In this document: positions 1-9,254 of the stretch, piece after piece | How the letters are laid out: the number at the start of each line of letters is the position of its first letter | How positions within the stretch are numbered: the stretch's first letter is position 1 | Assembly: GCF_001061665.1 (NCBI RefSeq) | Contig: NZ_JVSP01000004.1 | Coordinates: 22,607-86,606, forward strand | Direction: 5' to 3' | Length of the DNA stretch: 64,000 bases | Origin: Rothia mucilaginosa | Lineage (GTDB): Bacteria; Actinomycetota; Actinomycetes; Actinomycetales; Micrococcaceae | Notes under the pieces: model-generated | The model's database searches: none | What the model was told of the DNA's origin: nothing | Seen by the model: the letters and a program-made list of their open reading frames with translations, nothing else | Made by a program: the position numbers and the translations under genes

Positions 1-150
1 GGGCAGCTTCGCGAGCTCTTCGGCTACGAACTGCGGGTGCAATTTTTCCATGACGAGGCCGGGGAACGCGGAGCCGCCACCGCGAAGCTTAGTCGCGTAG
101 CGCACGCCCTGACCCAGAAGGCGAATGAGGGGTTTGGACATGCTTACCAT
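1..150 (-). CDS. murT: MurT-like Mur ligase, N-terminal fragment (runs off the window)
   Basis: The minus strand encodes about 50 residues beginning MVSMSKPLIRLLGQG, followed by a glycine-rich stretch LRGGGSAFPGL and a helix ending near EELAKLP at the window edge. This resembles the start of the MurT subunit of the lipid II isoglutaminyl synthase MurT/GatD, which amidates the peptidoglycan stem in Gram-positive bacteria. MurT proteins typically open with a short helix and a GxGG(T/S)xxPG element before the Mur-ligase ATP-binding domain, which would lie outside this window. Start codons at 150 and 141 are both possible; neither has a strong ribosome binding site. The assignment rests on a short segment and is tentative. 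Confidence 0.5.
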   Translation of the reverse strand, partial: MVSMSKPLIRLLGQGVRYATKLRGGGSAFPGLVMEKLHPQFVAEELAKLP

Positions 151-249
151 TTTAGTACACGCGCACGGTGCCGCTGAAGGGTGCGGCGGGGGCGTTCGCT
201 CAAGCCAAAACGGACCGCGGTGGGTTTGAACCCTGCCGGGCGGGCGGTT

Positions 250-1383
250 TTAGAAGAGCGAGCCCTGCATCCTCACCCGTGTGAATCCCCGGTCGGGAAC
301 CACCAGCAGGTTGCGCCACTCGGCGGTGTTGACGAGGAACGCGGCGTCGGGATCACCCACGTGGGCGCTCACAAACTGGCCCGCCGCACCCGTGCAGAAG
401 AACCCGGCCGTACTGCCGTCCAGCGTCGAGTCGCACGGTGCGAGCGGTTCCGGGTTCCGCGCGCGCAGGGCCGCGTACGGGCGGTTCATCGCCAGGGAGG
501 GAACCCACGGCTCATCCAGGGCGGATAGCTGCAGGTCGGGCTCCCTCGCCAGGAACTCGGTGAGGGCGGCGCGGGCGCGGGCCACCGCATCCTCGTGGGC
601 GGTGCGCAGCTGAGCACCCGGGAGCGGATGCGTCCAGGCGCGGTACTTGCTCGCCACCTGTTTGACCTGGCCGATTCCGTCGAGGGCGGTCACGGCATCC
701 TCGGCGCGGCGTATGGTCAGCCCGTCCGGGGCAAGCGCAATGTAGGTGGCCGTGGCGACGGCCTGCTCGTCGAGGCGTCGCGGGGTTGAGGTCAGGGAGC
801 TCGTGCCGACCTTGTGGGTGCCGTCTGGGAACGTGGCGATGTAGAGGCGGTGCTCCAGCATGGCGTAGGCGCGCATGGAGTCCGTGAGCGTTCCGGGGTA
901 AAGGTGCGCGCTGTGCAGGGCGGTAAATTCGTCGCGGGCGGCGCATCGGGGGCACTGCTGGCCCCGGTCGATGCGAGCGGCCTCGGGGCACGGGTGACGG
1001 CGGGTTCCGGGGGCGCAGGGGTCGGTCGAGCCGGTCGTGTAGCCGGAGCAGAAGCGGTACGGCGCGCCGGATGCGTCGAGGGCCACGCGCAGACCCAGGT
1101 AGGCCCCGGGGGTTAGCGGCACCCGGAGGCGTCGGCCCGCGGGGCGCACTGGCAGTTCGGCTTCCGCGGGGCCGGCCCCGTTCGGTCCGGGTTGGCCCGG
1201 TTCGGCCTCGACGGCCTCTAGCTCGAGTACGGGGCGGCGGTCCACCCAGCGCAACTGCCGCCACACGAGGGCGCGCGGAGCGGTTTCGCCGCCAACGCGG
1301 GCGGCAGGTTCGGCGGAGTAAGCTTCGGCACCGTCGAGGGTGTTCTCGAGGAAGGCGTTCTCAAGCAGATTGGGGTAATCCAT
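250..1383 (-). CDS. DUF2797 family protein
   Basis: About 377 residues. The central part carries the features I associate with DUF2797: a cysteine-containing segment (CSGYTTGSTDPC, then HPCPEAA and CPRC) followed by LEHRLYIATFPDGTHKVGTSS and an EQAVATATYIA stretch. The paired cysteines look like a zinc site. The biochemical function of the family is not established. I chose the ATG at 1383 (MDYPNLLENAF) over an in-frame TTG three codons upstream. It lies between the murT-like gene and the HIT gene on the same strand, with about 120 bases to each, so it is probably its own transcription unit. The C-terminal third is variable. Confidence 0.6.
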   Translation of the reverse strand: MDYPNLLENAFLENTLDGAEAYSAEPAARVGGETAPRALVWRQLRWVDRRPVLELEAVEAEPGQPGPNGAGPAEAELPVRPAGRRLRVPLTPGAYLGLRVALDASGAPYRFCSGYTTGSTDPCAPGTRRHPCPEAARIDRGQQCPRCAARDEFTALHSAHLYPGTLTDSMRAYAMLEHRLYIATFPDGTHKVGTSSLTSTPRRLDEQAVATATYIALAPDGLTIRRAEDAVTALDGIGQVKQVASKYRAWTHPLPGAQLRTAHEDAVARARAALTEFLAREPDLQLSALDEPWVPSLAMNRPYAALRARNPEPLAPCDSTLDGSTAGFFCTGAAGQFVSAHVGDPDAAFLVNTAEWRNLLVVPDRGFTRVRMQGSLF

Positions 1384-1513
1384 GACTATCAACTCTAGCG
1401 GTTTGAACGGCCCGAGCAGCGCTGCAGAGCAGCAAAGAGCCGGCCTGGCGGGGCGCCGCGAAAGAACGCTCTCAAAGCGCCGCGAGCCCGAGAGATAAGA
1501 AGTACGGGCCGAC

Positions 1514-2086
1514 CTAGCTCAGGCGGGCGAAACCCTCCGCGAGCGCCGAACGCATGTCGTCCAGGGTGCGCGACATGGTTTTGGTCTGGGCAATAATCGG
1601 CAGGAAATTGGTATCGCCGCTCCACCGCGGCAGAATGTGCTGGTGCAGGTGGTCGGCAATTCCCGCGCCGCCCACCTTGCCCTGGTTAATACCAATGTTG
1701 AAGCCGTCGTTGTGCGACACCTCGCGCAGAACCTTCATGGCGAGCTGGGTCAGCTGCGCGATCTCAAGGGTTTCCGCCTCGGTCGCGTCGTCGTAGAAGG
1801 GAATGTGACGGTACGGGCACACGAGCAGGTGTCCGGGGTTGTACGGGTAAAGGTTGAGAATCACGAAGGCGTGCTCGCCGCGGTGCACGATTAGAGACTC
1901 CTCGTCGCTGCGGCCGGGGGCGGTGCAGAACGGGCAGGTCTTTTCGGTGTAGTCCTTCTGCCCGCCGCTCACGTAGGCGGTGCGGTGCGGGGTCCACAGG
2001 CGCTGGAACTGGTCGGGTGCGCCGGGTAGCTCGAAGGAATCCTGCACCGAGGGTGCGGCGGTCTCGGGGGTCGTGTTCTCGCTCAT
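1514..2086 (-). CDS. HIT domain hydrolase (possible Ap4A phosphorylase)
   Basis: 190 residues with a complete histidine-triad domain: CPFC near residues 51–54, a LNLYPYNPGHLLVCPYRH segment, and the catalytic triad in DHLHQHILPRW near the C-terminus. HIT proteins act on nucleoside phosphate bonds. The closest functional model I know is mycobacterial Rv2613c, an Ap4A phosphorylase, which has the same N-terminal CxxC and similar length. In mycobacteria that gene lies directly downstream of thrS. Here thrS is about 13 kb away, which is consistent with later insertions in between. The ATG at 2086 is preceded by a TATAGA-like -10 element at roughly 2097–2102. Confidence 0.8.
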   Translation of the reverse strand: MSENTTPETAAPSVQDSFELPGAPDQFQRLWTPHRTAYVSGGQKDYTEKTCPFCTAPGRSDEESLIVHRGEHAFVILNLYPYNPGHLLVCPYRHIPFYDDATEAETLEIAQLTQLAMKVLREVSHNDGFNIGINQGKVGGAGIADHLHQHILPRWSGDTNFLPIIAQTKTMSRTLDDMRSALAEGFARLS

Positions 2087-2178
2087 AGTCCCATTCTATA
2101 GCGTTTTCACGTTCCTACCAGGGGTGTCCACGGGTCGGCAGTGCGGACCGGCTGAGAGCCCCGCGATAGGAATAGAAA

Positions 2179-2218
2179 GGGGCGCCGGTCCCGTCCACCA
2201 GAACGAAACCGGCGCCCC
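2179..2218 (-). terminator. Intrinsic terminator after the secreted-protein gene
   Basis: Perfect 10-bp stem GGGGCGCCGG / CCGGCGCCCC with a 20-base loop, 16 bases after the stop codon of the minus-strand gene at 2234–2803. No strong U-tract follows. Confidence 0.6.
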
Positions 2219-2233
2219 TCAACACTGCGGGCC

Positions 2234-2803
2234 CTAGCCCTCGAACTTCGTCAGCTGCACCGTGCGAGTCTCACCGCGGAAGGTGAGGGAGAAGGTCAGC
2301 ATGCCGTCGCGCACGGCAAATTCCTTTTCGGATTCCGAAGATGCCAGCGGGTTGCTGTCCATCGTTCGGCGGTCGCCGACCGAGGTCCAGCTGTAATCCC
2401 CCTGACCGGCCTCGAAGGTTCCGACCCAGACGACCGTGGCCACCTCTTCATAGTTGAGGTGGTAGGTCACGGTGATCTTATTGCCGCGCACCACGGCAGC
2501 CACGTAGTTCTCGGTATCACCGAGCTGTAGCCACGTGCTCTCCGTCTGCGATGCGTCATCGCGCGGAACGTAGGTCTCGGAACTGGAGGAGGGAACCTCG
2601 GAGATAATCTGAATTTCCGAGGTTGCCGCGCCGGACGGGGTGGCACGAGCGGAGGCGAACGAGGCGTCATCGACGGTGACCGTTCGGGCGGCCAGGGATG
2701 CACCATTCGAGGAGCTAGAAGCGCCGGCCGTTGCGGAGGCGCACATACCCAGGGTGAGCGCACCGGTCAGAGCCAGCACGCCCAGAGTGGTTTTAGAAGC
2801 CAC
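2234..2803 (-). CDS. Small secreted protein of unknown function
   Basis: 189 residues. The N-terminus (MASKTTLGVLALTGALTLG, then ASATAGASS) is a clear Sec signal peptide with a probable cleavage after residues 25–28 (ATA-G). There is no lipobox cysteine at the cleavage site and no LPXTG anchor, so the protein is probably released. The rest is a Ser/Thr-rich linker (residues ~30–85) and a compact C-terminal region rich in beta-strand residues (ending TFRGETRTVQLTKFEG). I do not recognise the family. The ATG has a good ribosome binding site (AGGAG, about 7 bases upstream). The 5' leader shares a 12-base motif with the large secreted-protein gene at 18224–21115. Confidence 0.7.
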   Translation of the reverse strand: MASKTTLGVLALTGALTLGMCASATAGASSSSNGASLAARTVTVDDASFASARATPSGAATSEIQIISEVPSSSSETYVPRDDASQTESTWLQLGDTENYVAAVVRGNKITVTYHLNYEEVATVVWVGTFEAGQGDYSWTSVGDRRTMDSNPLASSESEKEFAVRDGMLTFSLTFRGETRTVQLTKFEG

Positions 2804-2876
2804 GGATTGCTCCTATTGATATGAGTGTTTGAGTGAGAGTTGTGAGTGCATGCCGGAACGAAACGAACATAAAACA

Positions 2877-2906
2877 ACACCCCGTAGCACGCGGGCTACA
2901 GGGTGT
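2877..2906 (-). terminator. Hairpin with U-rich tail upstream of the secreted-protein gene
   Basis: On the minus strand a 12-bp stem (ACACCCTGTAGC / GCTACGGGGTGT, one G·U-type mismatch) with a 6-base loop is followed by TGTTTTA. It lies 74 bases before the start codon of the gene at 2234–2803 and about 290 bases after the end of the channel gene. It could end the channel transcript or act as an attenuator in the secreted-protein leader; the sequence does not decide. Confidence 0.5.
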
Positions 2907-3197
2907 CTTCGTACGCCAGCACGTAGATAGTGTATCCGCAGTGACGACCTGTTGTGTAGACCTACTAGGCATCTTGAGTGATAGTTTCCTCACATTATGA
3001 CTTTTTGGGGAATAGTTTCGAGCTAACCACCCGGGGTGTCTCGCGGCCACAATGAGGGTTTGATGCGCTGTAAATTAAATGTTGCTTGCCGTTGGATTAA
3101 GTGCGTTCAAGGTGCTTCGATACGTTTTGAGGGGAGCACCTGCTCGTACCCTCCCAAACCCCTCGAGACAGGGCCCTCGAAACAGGGCCTCCCGAAG

Positions 3198-4625
3198 CTA
3201 CTTGCGGGAACGGAATGAGAACTTCTCACGAATAATCGTGAAGGTCTGGCGGGTTTCCTCCAGCAGAGCTACGGGCTCCTGCTCGGACACATCCTCGCGC
3301 ACCGCAACCTCGCTACCGGTAGCGCGACCGGTCTCGGCACCAGAGTCAGCGCGGTCAGCGGCAACCCGGCGGCTGAATCCAGCCCACTCTTCACTCGGGC
3401 CTTCAGCTCCCGAACCGCCACCCCAACCAGCGGCGGGCACATCCGTCGCCGCGGGTACCGGGTGAATACCGTCCTCGTCCACCACCTCCCGAAGCGTGTA
3501 GGCCGGGTTATCGCGACGTGCATACTCACGAGCTAGCAGGGCGCGCAGCTCAGAAATCTCCTGGCGAAGATCGTCCACGTCAGCCTTGGTTGCGGGGTAC
3601 TCCTGCTCCTCCCTGCCACCAAACTTTTCGATAATCCAGCTGGCGAGCGCACCGGTAGCAACCGCGACCAAGCCCCCGCCGTACAGCATGACGATCACGG
3701 CGATGACCCTGCCGATACCGGTGACCGGGTAAACGTCTCCGTAGCCGACCGTGGCGAGGGTCGTGAACATCCACCAGTAGGCGGTGGGCAGGTCACGAAT
3801 CATCGCGCCCGGCTCGGAGGACTCCACCGAATAGATCGACAGGGCAAACATGATGATGAAGATCGCGGTGTAGCCGAAGAGCTTCATCCCCAGTTCGGAG
3901 AGCCTCTTGTATTGGCGGTTGGCGGTCAGGTGAATCATGGCCAGGAAGCTAACGATACGCCACGCCGGCAGCAGCACGATGGCCAGGTTCATCAGGTTGT
4001 GCGTGATGAAGTAGAGTCGCCGCGGCGCCAGGTACAGGCGCACGCAGTAGTCGGCGGCGAAGAGGCCCCACAGAATCATCTGAATGATATTGAGGTACCC
4101 ATCGTACGGCTCCTGAATACGCGTGCTCATGATGGGCGCGGCGAACGCAAGCAGGTACAGCACGGACGCCACGAACATGGGCGTAGAGGTGCGGTCTTCC
4201 CACGCGGCCAGGTTCTTCTCGCCGCGGTACGCGCTCAGGCGGCGGAAGAGGCGGGTTCGCGGAGTGTGTGCCGGGGCCTCGGGGTGCGTCTCGGTGCGGG
4301 TGACCGTGCGGATGGTGGTCGTCTGCGTTCCGGGTTCGCGCACCTCGCGGGCGGTTTCGGTACGGGTGTCGGTATAGGTTTCGGCGGAGGACTCGGCGGA
4401 GCCGATGCCGAGCGCGGACCGGGGCATGACGGGAATACCCTGCGTGTGCGGGTGGTGGCTCGTGCGGGTAATGCGGTGGCTCTCGCGGTGCGTGCCATCG
4501 GGTTCGTCGCTGGTGGCGTACTCTTCGACTACCTCTTCATAGTCTTCGTCCCGCGCGGGATCGTACGCGTCGTTGTCCGCGGGGTCCTGTGCCTGATTCT
4601 GTGCCGTCCTATCCATAGGAGACAT
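3198..4625 (-). CDS. Voltage-gated-type potassium channel
   Basis: About 475 residues. An N-terminal ~150-residue hydrophilic, Asp/Glu/Thr-rich region is followed by six predicted membrane helices (starting near TPMFVASVLYLLAFAAPI) and a pore loop with the K+ selectivity filter TVGYGD around residue 293. After the last helix comes a short coiled-coil-like segment (DVDDLRQEISELRALLAREYA) that could assemble the tetramer, then a disordered tail. The architecture fits the prokaryotic 6-TM Kv/ion-transport family. The S4-like region has few positive charges (NRQYKRLSELGMK), so voltage gating is uncertain. Starts at 4625 and 4616 are both possible; neither has a Shine–Dalgarno sequence, and the start region overlaps a 17-bp tandem repeat. 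Confidence 0.85.
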   Translation of the reverse strand: MSPMDRTAQNQAQDPADNDAYDPARDEDYEEVVEEYATSDEPDGTHRESHRITRTSHHPHTQGIPVMPRSALGIGSAESSAETYTDTRTETAREVREPGTQTTTIRTVTRTETHPEAPAHTPRTRLFRRLSAYRGEKNLAAWEDRTSTPMFVASVLYLLAFAAPIMSTRIQEPYDGYLNIIQMILWGLFAADYCVRLYLAPRRLYFITHNLMNLAIVLLPAWRIVSFLAMIHLTANRQYKRLSELGMKLFGYTAIFIIMFALSIYSVESSEPGAMIRDLPTAYWWMFTTLATVGYGDVYPVTGIGRVIAVIVMLYGGGLVAVATGALASWIIEKFGGREEQEYPATKADVDDLRQEISELRALLAREYARRDNPAYTLREVVDEDGIHPVPAATDVPAAGWGGGSGAEGPSEEWAGFSRRVAADRADSGAETGRATGSEVAVREDVSEQEPVALLEETRQTFTIIREKFSFRSRK

Positions 4626-4650
4626 GATACTCTAGGAGACATGATACTCT
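4617..4650. repeat. 17-bp perfect tandem duplication at the channel gene start
   Basis: The unit AGGAGACATGATACTCT occurs twice head to tail. On the minus strand each copy supplies an ATG and a TAGAGT (-10-like) hexamer immediately upstream of the channel coding sequence, so the duplication alters start-codon and promoter options. Confidence 0.9.
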
Positions 4651-4873
4651 GCGCCCTTTGGGCCCCGGAGCGCCTCCGAGTGTCCCGAAACATTCCCAAG
4701 CGTCCCCGAGTGCATTGGCAGGCCCGCGGGGTTGATTCTGCGGGTACCGACGCGGCGAGGTTTCGTTGCACCGTATGCACAAAACTGGCACAATGTGTGG
4801 TGCATGCATCAGCAGAAAATGCGAGCGCGCGTCGCCGATACCTTCCGACTATGAGTCCACACCGGAGTGCCCC

Positions 4874-5785
4874 ATGACCCCTTCACGCTTCCTCTCCCCC
4901 GCCTTTCCCGCCACGCCCTCGACTCTTCCCGTGCACGGCCTGCACGGGGGCCGTGCACGGACCCGCGGCATCGCGCTGACCCTGGCTGCGGTCCTCGTCG
5001 TGCCCCTGAGCGGGTGCGCCACGCCGAACGCGGATTCTTCCGCCTCAGCTTCGGCCAGCGTGGACGGTTCGCTTGCGGTCAGCCGCGGGGTCGCCCCCGT
5101 TAATGAGGAGCGTGAGGGCTACCGCCTGTTCTCGGGTCGAGGCCCCGTCGATGAGGCCGTGTTCGAGGGCCCCTCGGGTGCCGGCTCGTACTCCTATATT
5201 GAGTTTGAGCGGCGCGGCGAGCCGACGGCCCCCATGCGCGTTTCCCTACGCGATGAGGGTGGGACCTCAGTGGAGTTCCCGGCGGGTGAGTCGGGTGAAA
5301 TGGGCGGCGTGTGGGTTCGCAATACCGCGGAGGCTCCTTCCGCGAGCGCGAGTGGTTCCGGGGTGTCGTTGAGCGCGACGCGGGTGACTGCCTCCACCTC
5401 GAACCTGGCCGATGACGCGCAGTGGGTGGTGTCGGTGCGCTCGCTGGGCGTTGATTCTTCTGGCGAGCTGACCGCCCCGGAGGGCCTGGCGCTCGTGAGC
5501 CAGACGCTGTCTTCGGGCGATATTGTTCAGCAGGGCACGCGAGGTTTTGTTCACGATGCGACGGGCCGAACGAGTTCTGCCGCCGTGGAGAACCGTTCGG
5601 ACGCACCGATTCGGGTGTACTGCGCGGGGCCCACTCCCCAGGAGCGGAGCGTGCCCTCCGGCGGTCGTGTTTTCCTGGATGATCTGGGGGTGCGCGCGGC
5701 GGGTAAGTCGCCGCTGCTGTGCGGTGTGGTGGCCTCGGATGCATCGGCCCGCTGGACCCTCACGACGCTGAGCTCCCGCGCTTAG
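4874..5785 (+). CDS. Lipoprotein of unknown function
   Basis: 303 residues from the ATG at 4874, which has GGAG seven bases upstream. An in-frame start at 4766 would add 36 residues lacking signal-peptide character. After an unusually long N-region (about 37 residues including RARTRG) comes a hydrophobic segment IALTLAAVLVVPLSGC with lipobox LSGC, so the mature protein should be a membrane-anchored lipoprotein. The mature part starts with a Ser/Ala spacer and contains no motif I recognise; it is rich in predicted beta strands. Divergently transcribed from the channel gene across about 250 bases. A strong terminator follows at 5845–5885. Confidence 0.7.
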   Translation: MTPSRFLSPAFPATPSTLPVHGLHGGRARTRGIALTLAAVLVVPLSGCATPNADSSASASASVDGSLAVSRGVAPVNEEREGYRLFSGRGPVDEAVFEGPSGAGSYSYIEFERRGEPTAPMRVSLRDEGGTSVEFPAGESGEMGGVWVRNTAEAPSASASGSGVSLSATRVTASTSNLADDAQWVVSVRSLGVDSSGELTAPEGLALVSQTLSSGDIVQQGTRGFVHDATGRTSSAAVENRSDAPIRVYCAGPTPQERSVPSGGRVFLDDLGVRAAGKSPLLCGVVASDASARWTLTTLSSRA

Positions 5786-5844
5786 ACGAGGATTTCTTCG
5801 ACGAGTCCTAAATCTTTCAGTTCCTTGCGGCAGGGGGGCACCGG

Positions 5845-5885
5845 CGCGGGGCGGAAGGCAGGCAGCTTTCCGCCCCGCGTTTTTT
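5845..5885 (+). terminator. Intrinsic terminator of the lipoprotein gene
   Basis: Stem CGCGGGGCGGAA / TTCCGCCCCGCG (12 bp, perfect) with an 11-base loop, followed by six T residues, 60 bases after the stop codon. Confidence 0.9.
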
Positions 5886-6319
5886 AACGCGCTTTTTAAA
5901 CCGTCGATAATACCTACCGCTCTCCGTTCCCTACTCCCCCGCTTTGTAGCGCCGCGAACCGAAAGAGAAAATACCTCTCATTCTGAGCTTCGCCCTCTCA
6001 GCTCGCACCCAGTTCGCGCCCCGAAAGCGCGATGGCCGCCGCCTGCCGAATTGTTACAGCGCCCGGCGGGTGGAATCTAAAAAATCCGAATCGGTCCATA
6101 TGCGGCGTAGGCACCTCCCCCGGGTGCACACAAAAACCCACGGAATGCCAATAGCTACAAGGGAAAACCACATCGATGCCCGGCGCATACCCGGCGCCCC
6201 ATATAGTGACAGATAGTCTCCAAGCTTAGCCAACGCTAAGAAGAAAAGACGCTGCTCAAAGGAAGATACTGGATACAAGGACAGCATTACGCTCTTCACC
6301 AGTAAGGAAGCTCAAGATT
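5886..6319. other. Intergenic region upstream of the dehydrogenase gene
   Basis: 434 bases without a convincing gene. An 81-codon open frame on the minus strand (6054–6299) has no ribosome binding site or recognisable product. The right end supplies the ribosome binding site (AAGGA, 6307–6312) of the dehydrogenase. A TATAGT element near 6203 is a possible -10. No strong hairpin was seen. Confidence 0.5.
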
Positions 6320-9226
6320 ATGACCGTTGTGTCAAACACGTCCGAAGCACTCAAGTCCCCCTACGCGGACACCCTCAAGCGCCTGCTCTCTGACGCGCGC
6401 GCCGAGGCAGTCGAATCCAGCGTCTCCGAACTCGAACGCCTGGCAATCTCCCACGACGCATCCCACTACCTGCTCGTGCCCGCCGGCCTGGTCCGCCCCG
6501 ACTCCGCCGAAGACGTCGCAAACATCTTCCGCGCTGCAGGCGAACTCGGCCTGCCCCTGACCTTCCGCTCCGGCGGTACCTCCCTCTCCGGCCAGTCCAG
6601 CGGTGACGGCCTGATGGTCGACACCCGCCGCCACTTCAAGAAGATCGAGGTCCTTGAAGACGGCAAGAAGGTTCGCGTGCAGCCCGGCGCGACCATCATG
6701 ATGGTCAACAACTACCTGGCACCCTACGGCTACAAGCTCGGCCCGGACCCGGCATCCTGGTCCGCATGCACCATCGGTGGCGTGGTCGCTAACAACTCCT
6801 CCGGTATGTCTTCGGGTACCGCCTACAACACGTACAACACCCTGGACTCCATGGTGTTCGTACTCCCCAGCGGCACCATCATCGACACCGCTGAGCCCGA
6901 CGCCGACCAGAAGCTACGCTCCCTCGAACCTGAACTTCACGAGGGCCTGCTGCGCCTGCGCAAGCGCGTCACCGAGAACCCCGAATCCATGGCGAAGATT
7001 CGCCAGCAGTACTCCATGAAGAACACCATGGGTTACGGCCTGAACTCCCTGGTCGACTTTGAAACCCCCGTGGACATTCTGCAGCACCTGCTGATCGGTT
7101 CGGAAGGTACCCTCGGTTTTGTTGCTTCGGCAACCTACCGCACCCGCCCGATTCTGAAGAACATTTCCACCGGCCTGCTGGTGTTCAACAACCTGATTGA
7201 TGCTGCACGCTCCGTACCCGAGCTGGTTGCCAACAAGCTGGCCACCGTCGAGCTCATGGACGCCACCAGCATCCGCGTGGCTCAGCGTACCGGCCAGGCT
7301 GCGGAGGCGCTCGCCGCCATTGACGTGAAGGATCACGCCGCCCTGCTGGTTGAGTTCCAGGGCAACTCCGAGCAGGAGCTGAACGACCTGGCTGCCGCCG
7401 CAGCACCCATGTTTAAGAGCCTGCCCGTGGCGTCGCCCGTGTCGATGACCAGCAAGCTGTCTGAGCGTAACGCACTGTGGGCTGCCCGCCGTGGCCTGTA
7501 CACCACCGTTGCAGGTAACCGCCGTTCCGGCACCAACGCACTGCTCGAAGACGTGGTTGTTCCTGTTGAGGTTCTGGGTAACACCTGTAGCGACCTGACC
7601 AAGCTGTTCGAATCGCACGGCTACAAGGATTCCGTGATCTTCGGCCACGCGAAGGACGGTAACATCCACTTCATGCTGAACGAGCAGTTCCGCGACCCGA
7701 AGCAGCTGGATCGCTACCGCGAGTTCACCGAAGAAATGGTTCAGCTGATTCTCGGTAACGAAGGCTCGCTGAAGGCTGAGCACGGTACCGGCCGTATCAT
7801 GGCTCCGTTTGTGAGCCGCCAGTTCGGTGACGAGCTCTTCGACGTGATGCGCCAGATTAAGCGCCTCATTGACCCGAAGGGCTTCATGAACCCGGGCGTT
7901 CTGCTGGTTGAGCCGGACACCGACTACGTGACCAACCTAAAGGTCGCCGAAACCGTCGAGGAAGAAGTCGACCGCTGTGTGGAGTGCGGCTACTGTGAGC
8001 CGGTCTGCCCCTCCCGCAACCTGACTTTGACCCCCCGTAAGCGTATTGTGCTGCGCCGTGAGATTGCTGCCGCTGAGGCGAACGGCGATCACGAGCTCGC
8101 TGAGCGCCTGCGTAAGGAGTACGAGTACTACGGCATTGAGACCTGTGCTGTGGACGGCATGTGCCAGACCCGCTGCCCCGTAAACATCAACACCGGTGAC
8201 CTGATTCGCCGCCTGCGTTCTGAGAACCAGGACAAGCTGGCCGCTACCGGCTGGAAGATTGCCGCACAGCAGTGGGGCATCATGGATAAGGTCGCTGGTA
8301 AGTCCCTGACTGTGGCTAAGAAGCTGCCGTTCCCCGTGGTGCACGGCACCACCAGCATCGCCCGCAAGGTCATGGGTGACGACATGGTTCCTTCCTACAA
8401 GAAGGACCTGCCGGTTGGTGGCCCGGCGCGTAAGCCGCACAAGGACGCAACCGCTGAGATTGTGTTCTTCCCCGCCTGCGTGAACTCCATGTTCGGCGGT
8501 GTGGACGGCGACGGCAAGCACGACCCGGTCAACGCAACTCAGGCGTTCATCCGCCTGTGTGAGCGTGCGGGCGTGAAGTACCGCATCCCGGACAACATTG
8601 GTGAAATGTGCTGCTCCACCCCGTGGAAGTCGAAGGGCTTCACCGACGGCTACTCGATCATGAGTGACCGTGTGCTGAAGTCCCTGTGGGAGGCTACTGA
8701 CGGTGGCCGCCTGCCGGTCGTGTGTGACGCTTCGTCCTGTACTGAGGGCCTTGAGGTGATGCGCGAGAAGGTTATTAAGGCGCTTGAGCACAAGATCGTG
8801 AACGGCCTGAAGCCGGGTGAGCCGGACTACTCGCGTCTGCGCATGTACGACGCGGTGCAGTTCGCCGCGGACAACATGCTGGACAAGCTGACCGTGTCTG
8901 CTCCCCTGCCGTCGGTTGCACTGCACCCGACCTGCTCCATGACGCACCTGGGTACTCAGCCTGCGTTTGAGAAGATTGCGAACGCGATGAGTGACGACGT
9001 GTACGTGCCGAAGCACTGGGGTTGCTGTGGTTACGCGGGTGACCGCGGTATGCTGCACCCCGAGCTGACTGCGAGCGCTACGGAGGCTGAGGCTTCTGAG
9101 CTGAGCGAGCAGAAGGAGTTTGCCGCATACATTTCGGCTAACCGTACCTGTGAGCAGGGTATGACCGAGGCGACCGGCCACAGCTACCAGAACGTGCTGC
9201 AGCTGCTGGAACGCACCACCCGCTAA
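6320..9226 (+). CDS. FAD-linked D-2-hydroxyacid dehydrogenase with Fe-S/CCG domains (YdiJ/GlcDF-like)
   Basis: 968 residues joining a GlcD-like flavin domain and a GlcF-like iron-sulfur domain. FAD-binding PCMH domain around residues 45–230 with FRSGGTSLSGQS (82–93); FAD-oxidase C-terminal domain to about 540 with HAKDGNIHF and EHGTGR. A ferredoxin-type site CVECGYCEPVCP lies near 553, with the partner CAVDGMCQTRCP near 608. Two cysteine-rich CCG domains follow (FFPACVN near 715 with MCCSTPW near 763; LHPTCSMT near 870 with GCCGYAGDRG near 901). Such proteins oxidise D-lactate, glycolate or D-2-hydroxyglutarate and pass electrons to quinone at the membrane; the exact substrate cannot be read from sequence. 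Monocistronic, with a terminator at 9255–9300. Confidence 0.9.
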   Translation: MTVVSNTSEALKSPYADTLKRLLSDARAEAVESSVSELERLAISHDASHYLLVPAGLVRPDSAEDVANIFRAAGELGLPLTFRSGGTSLSGQSSGDGLMVDTRRHFKKIEVLEDGKKVRVQPGATIMMVNNYLAPYGYKLGPDPASWSACTIGGVVANNSSGMSSGTAYNTYNTLDSMVFVLPSGTIIDTAEPDADQKLRSLEPELHEGLLRLRKRVTENPESMAKIRQQYSMKNTMGYGLNSLVDFETPVDILQHLLIGSEGTLGFVASATYRTRPILKNISTGLLVFNNLIDAARSVPELVANKLATVELMDATSIRVAQRTGQAAEALAAIDVKDHAALLVEFQGNSEQELNDLAAAAAPMFKSLPVASPVSMTSKLSERNALWAARRGLYTTVAGNRRSGTNALLEDVVVPVEVLGNTCSDLTKLFESHGYKDSVIFGHAKDGNIHFMLNEQFRDPKQLDRYREFTEEMVQLILGNEGSLKAEHGTGRIMAPFVSRQFGDELFDVMRQIKRLIDPKGFMNPGVLLVEPDTDYVTNLKVAETVEEEVDRCVECGYCEPVCPSRNLTLTPRKRIVLRREIAAAEANGDHELAERLRKEYEYYGIETCAVDGMCQTRCPVNINTGDLIRRLRSENQDKLAATGWKIAAQQWGIMDKVAGKSLTVAKKLPFPVVHGTTSIARKVMGDDMVPSYKKDLPVGGPARKPHKDATAEIVFFPACVNSMFGGVDGDGKHDPVNATQAFIRLCERAGVKYRIPDNIGEMCCSTPWKSKGFTDGYSIMSDRVLKSLWEATDGGRLPVVCDASSCTEGLEVMREKVIKALEHKIVNGLKPGEPDYSRLRMYDAVQFAADNMLDKLTVSAPLPSVALHPTCSMTHLGTQPAFEKIANAMSDDVYVPKHWGCCGYAGDRGMLHPELTASATEAEASELSEQKEFAAYISANRTCEQGMTEATGHSYQNVLQLLERTTR

Positions 9227-9254
9227 TTAGGGTTGAGCGCATAGCGGCATAAAG

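Noticed and set aside
6054..6299. 81-codon frame upstream of the dehydrogenase
   Set aside because: No start signals and no recognisable product; likely chance.
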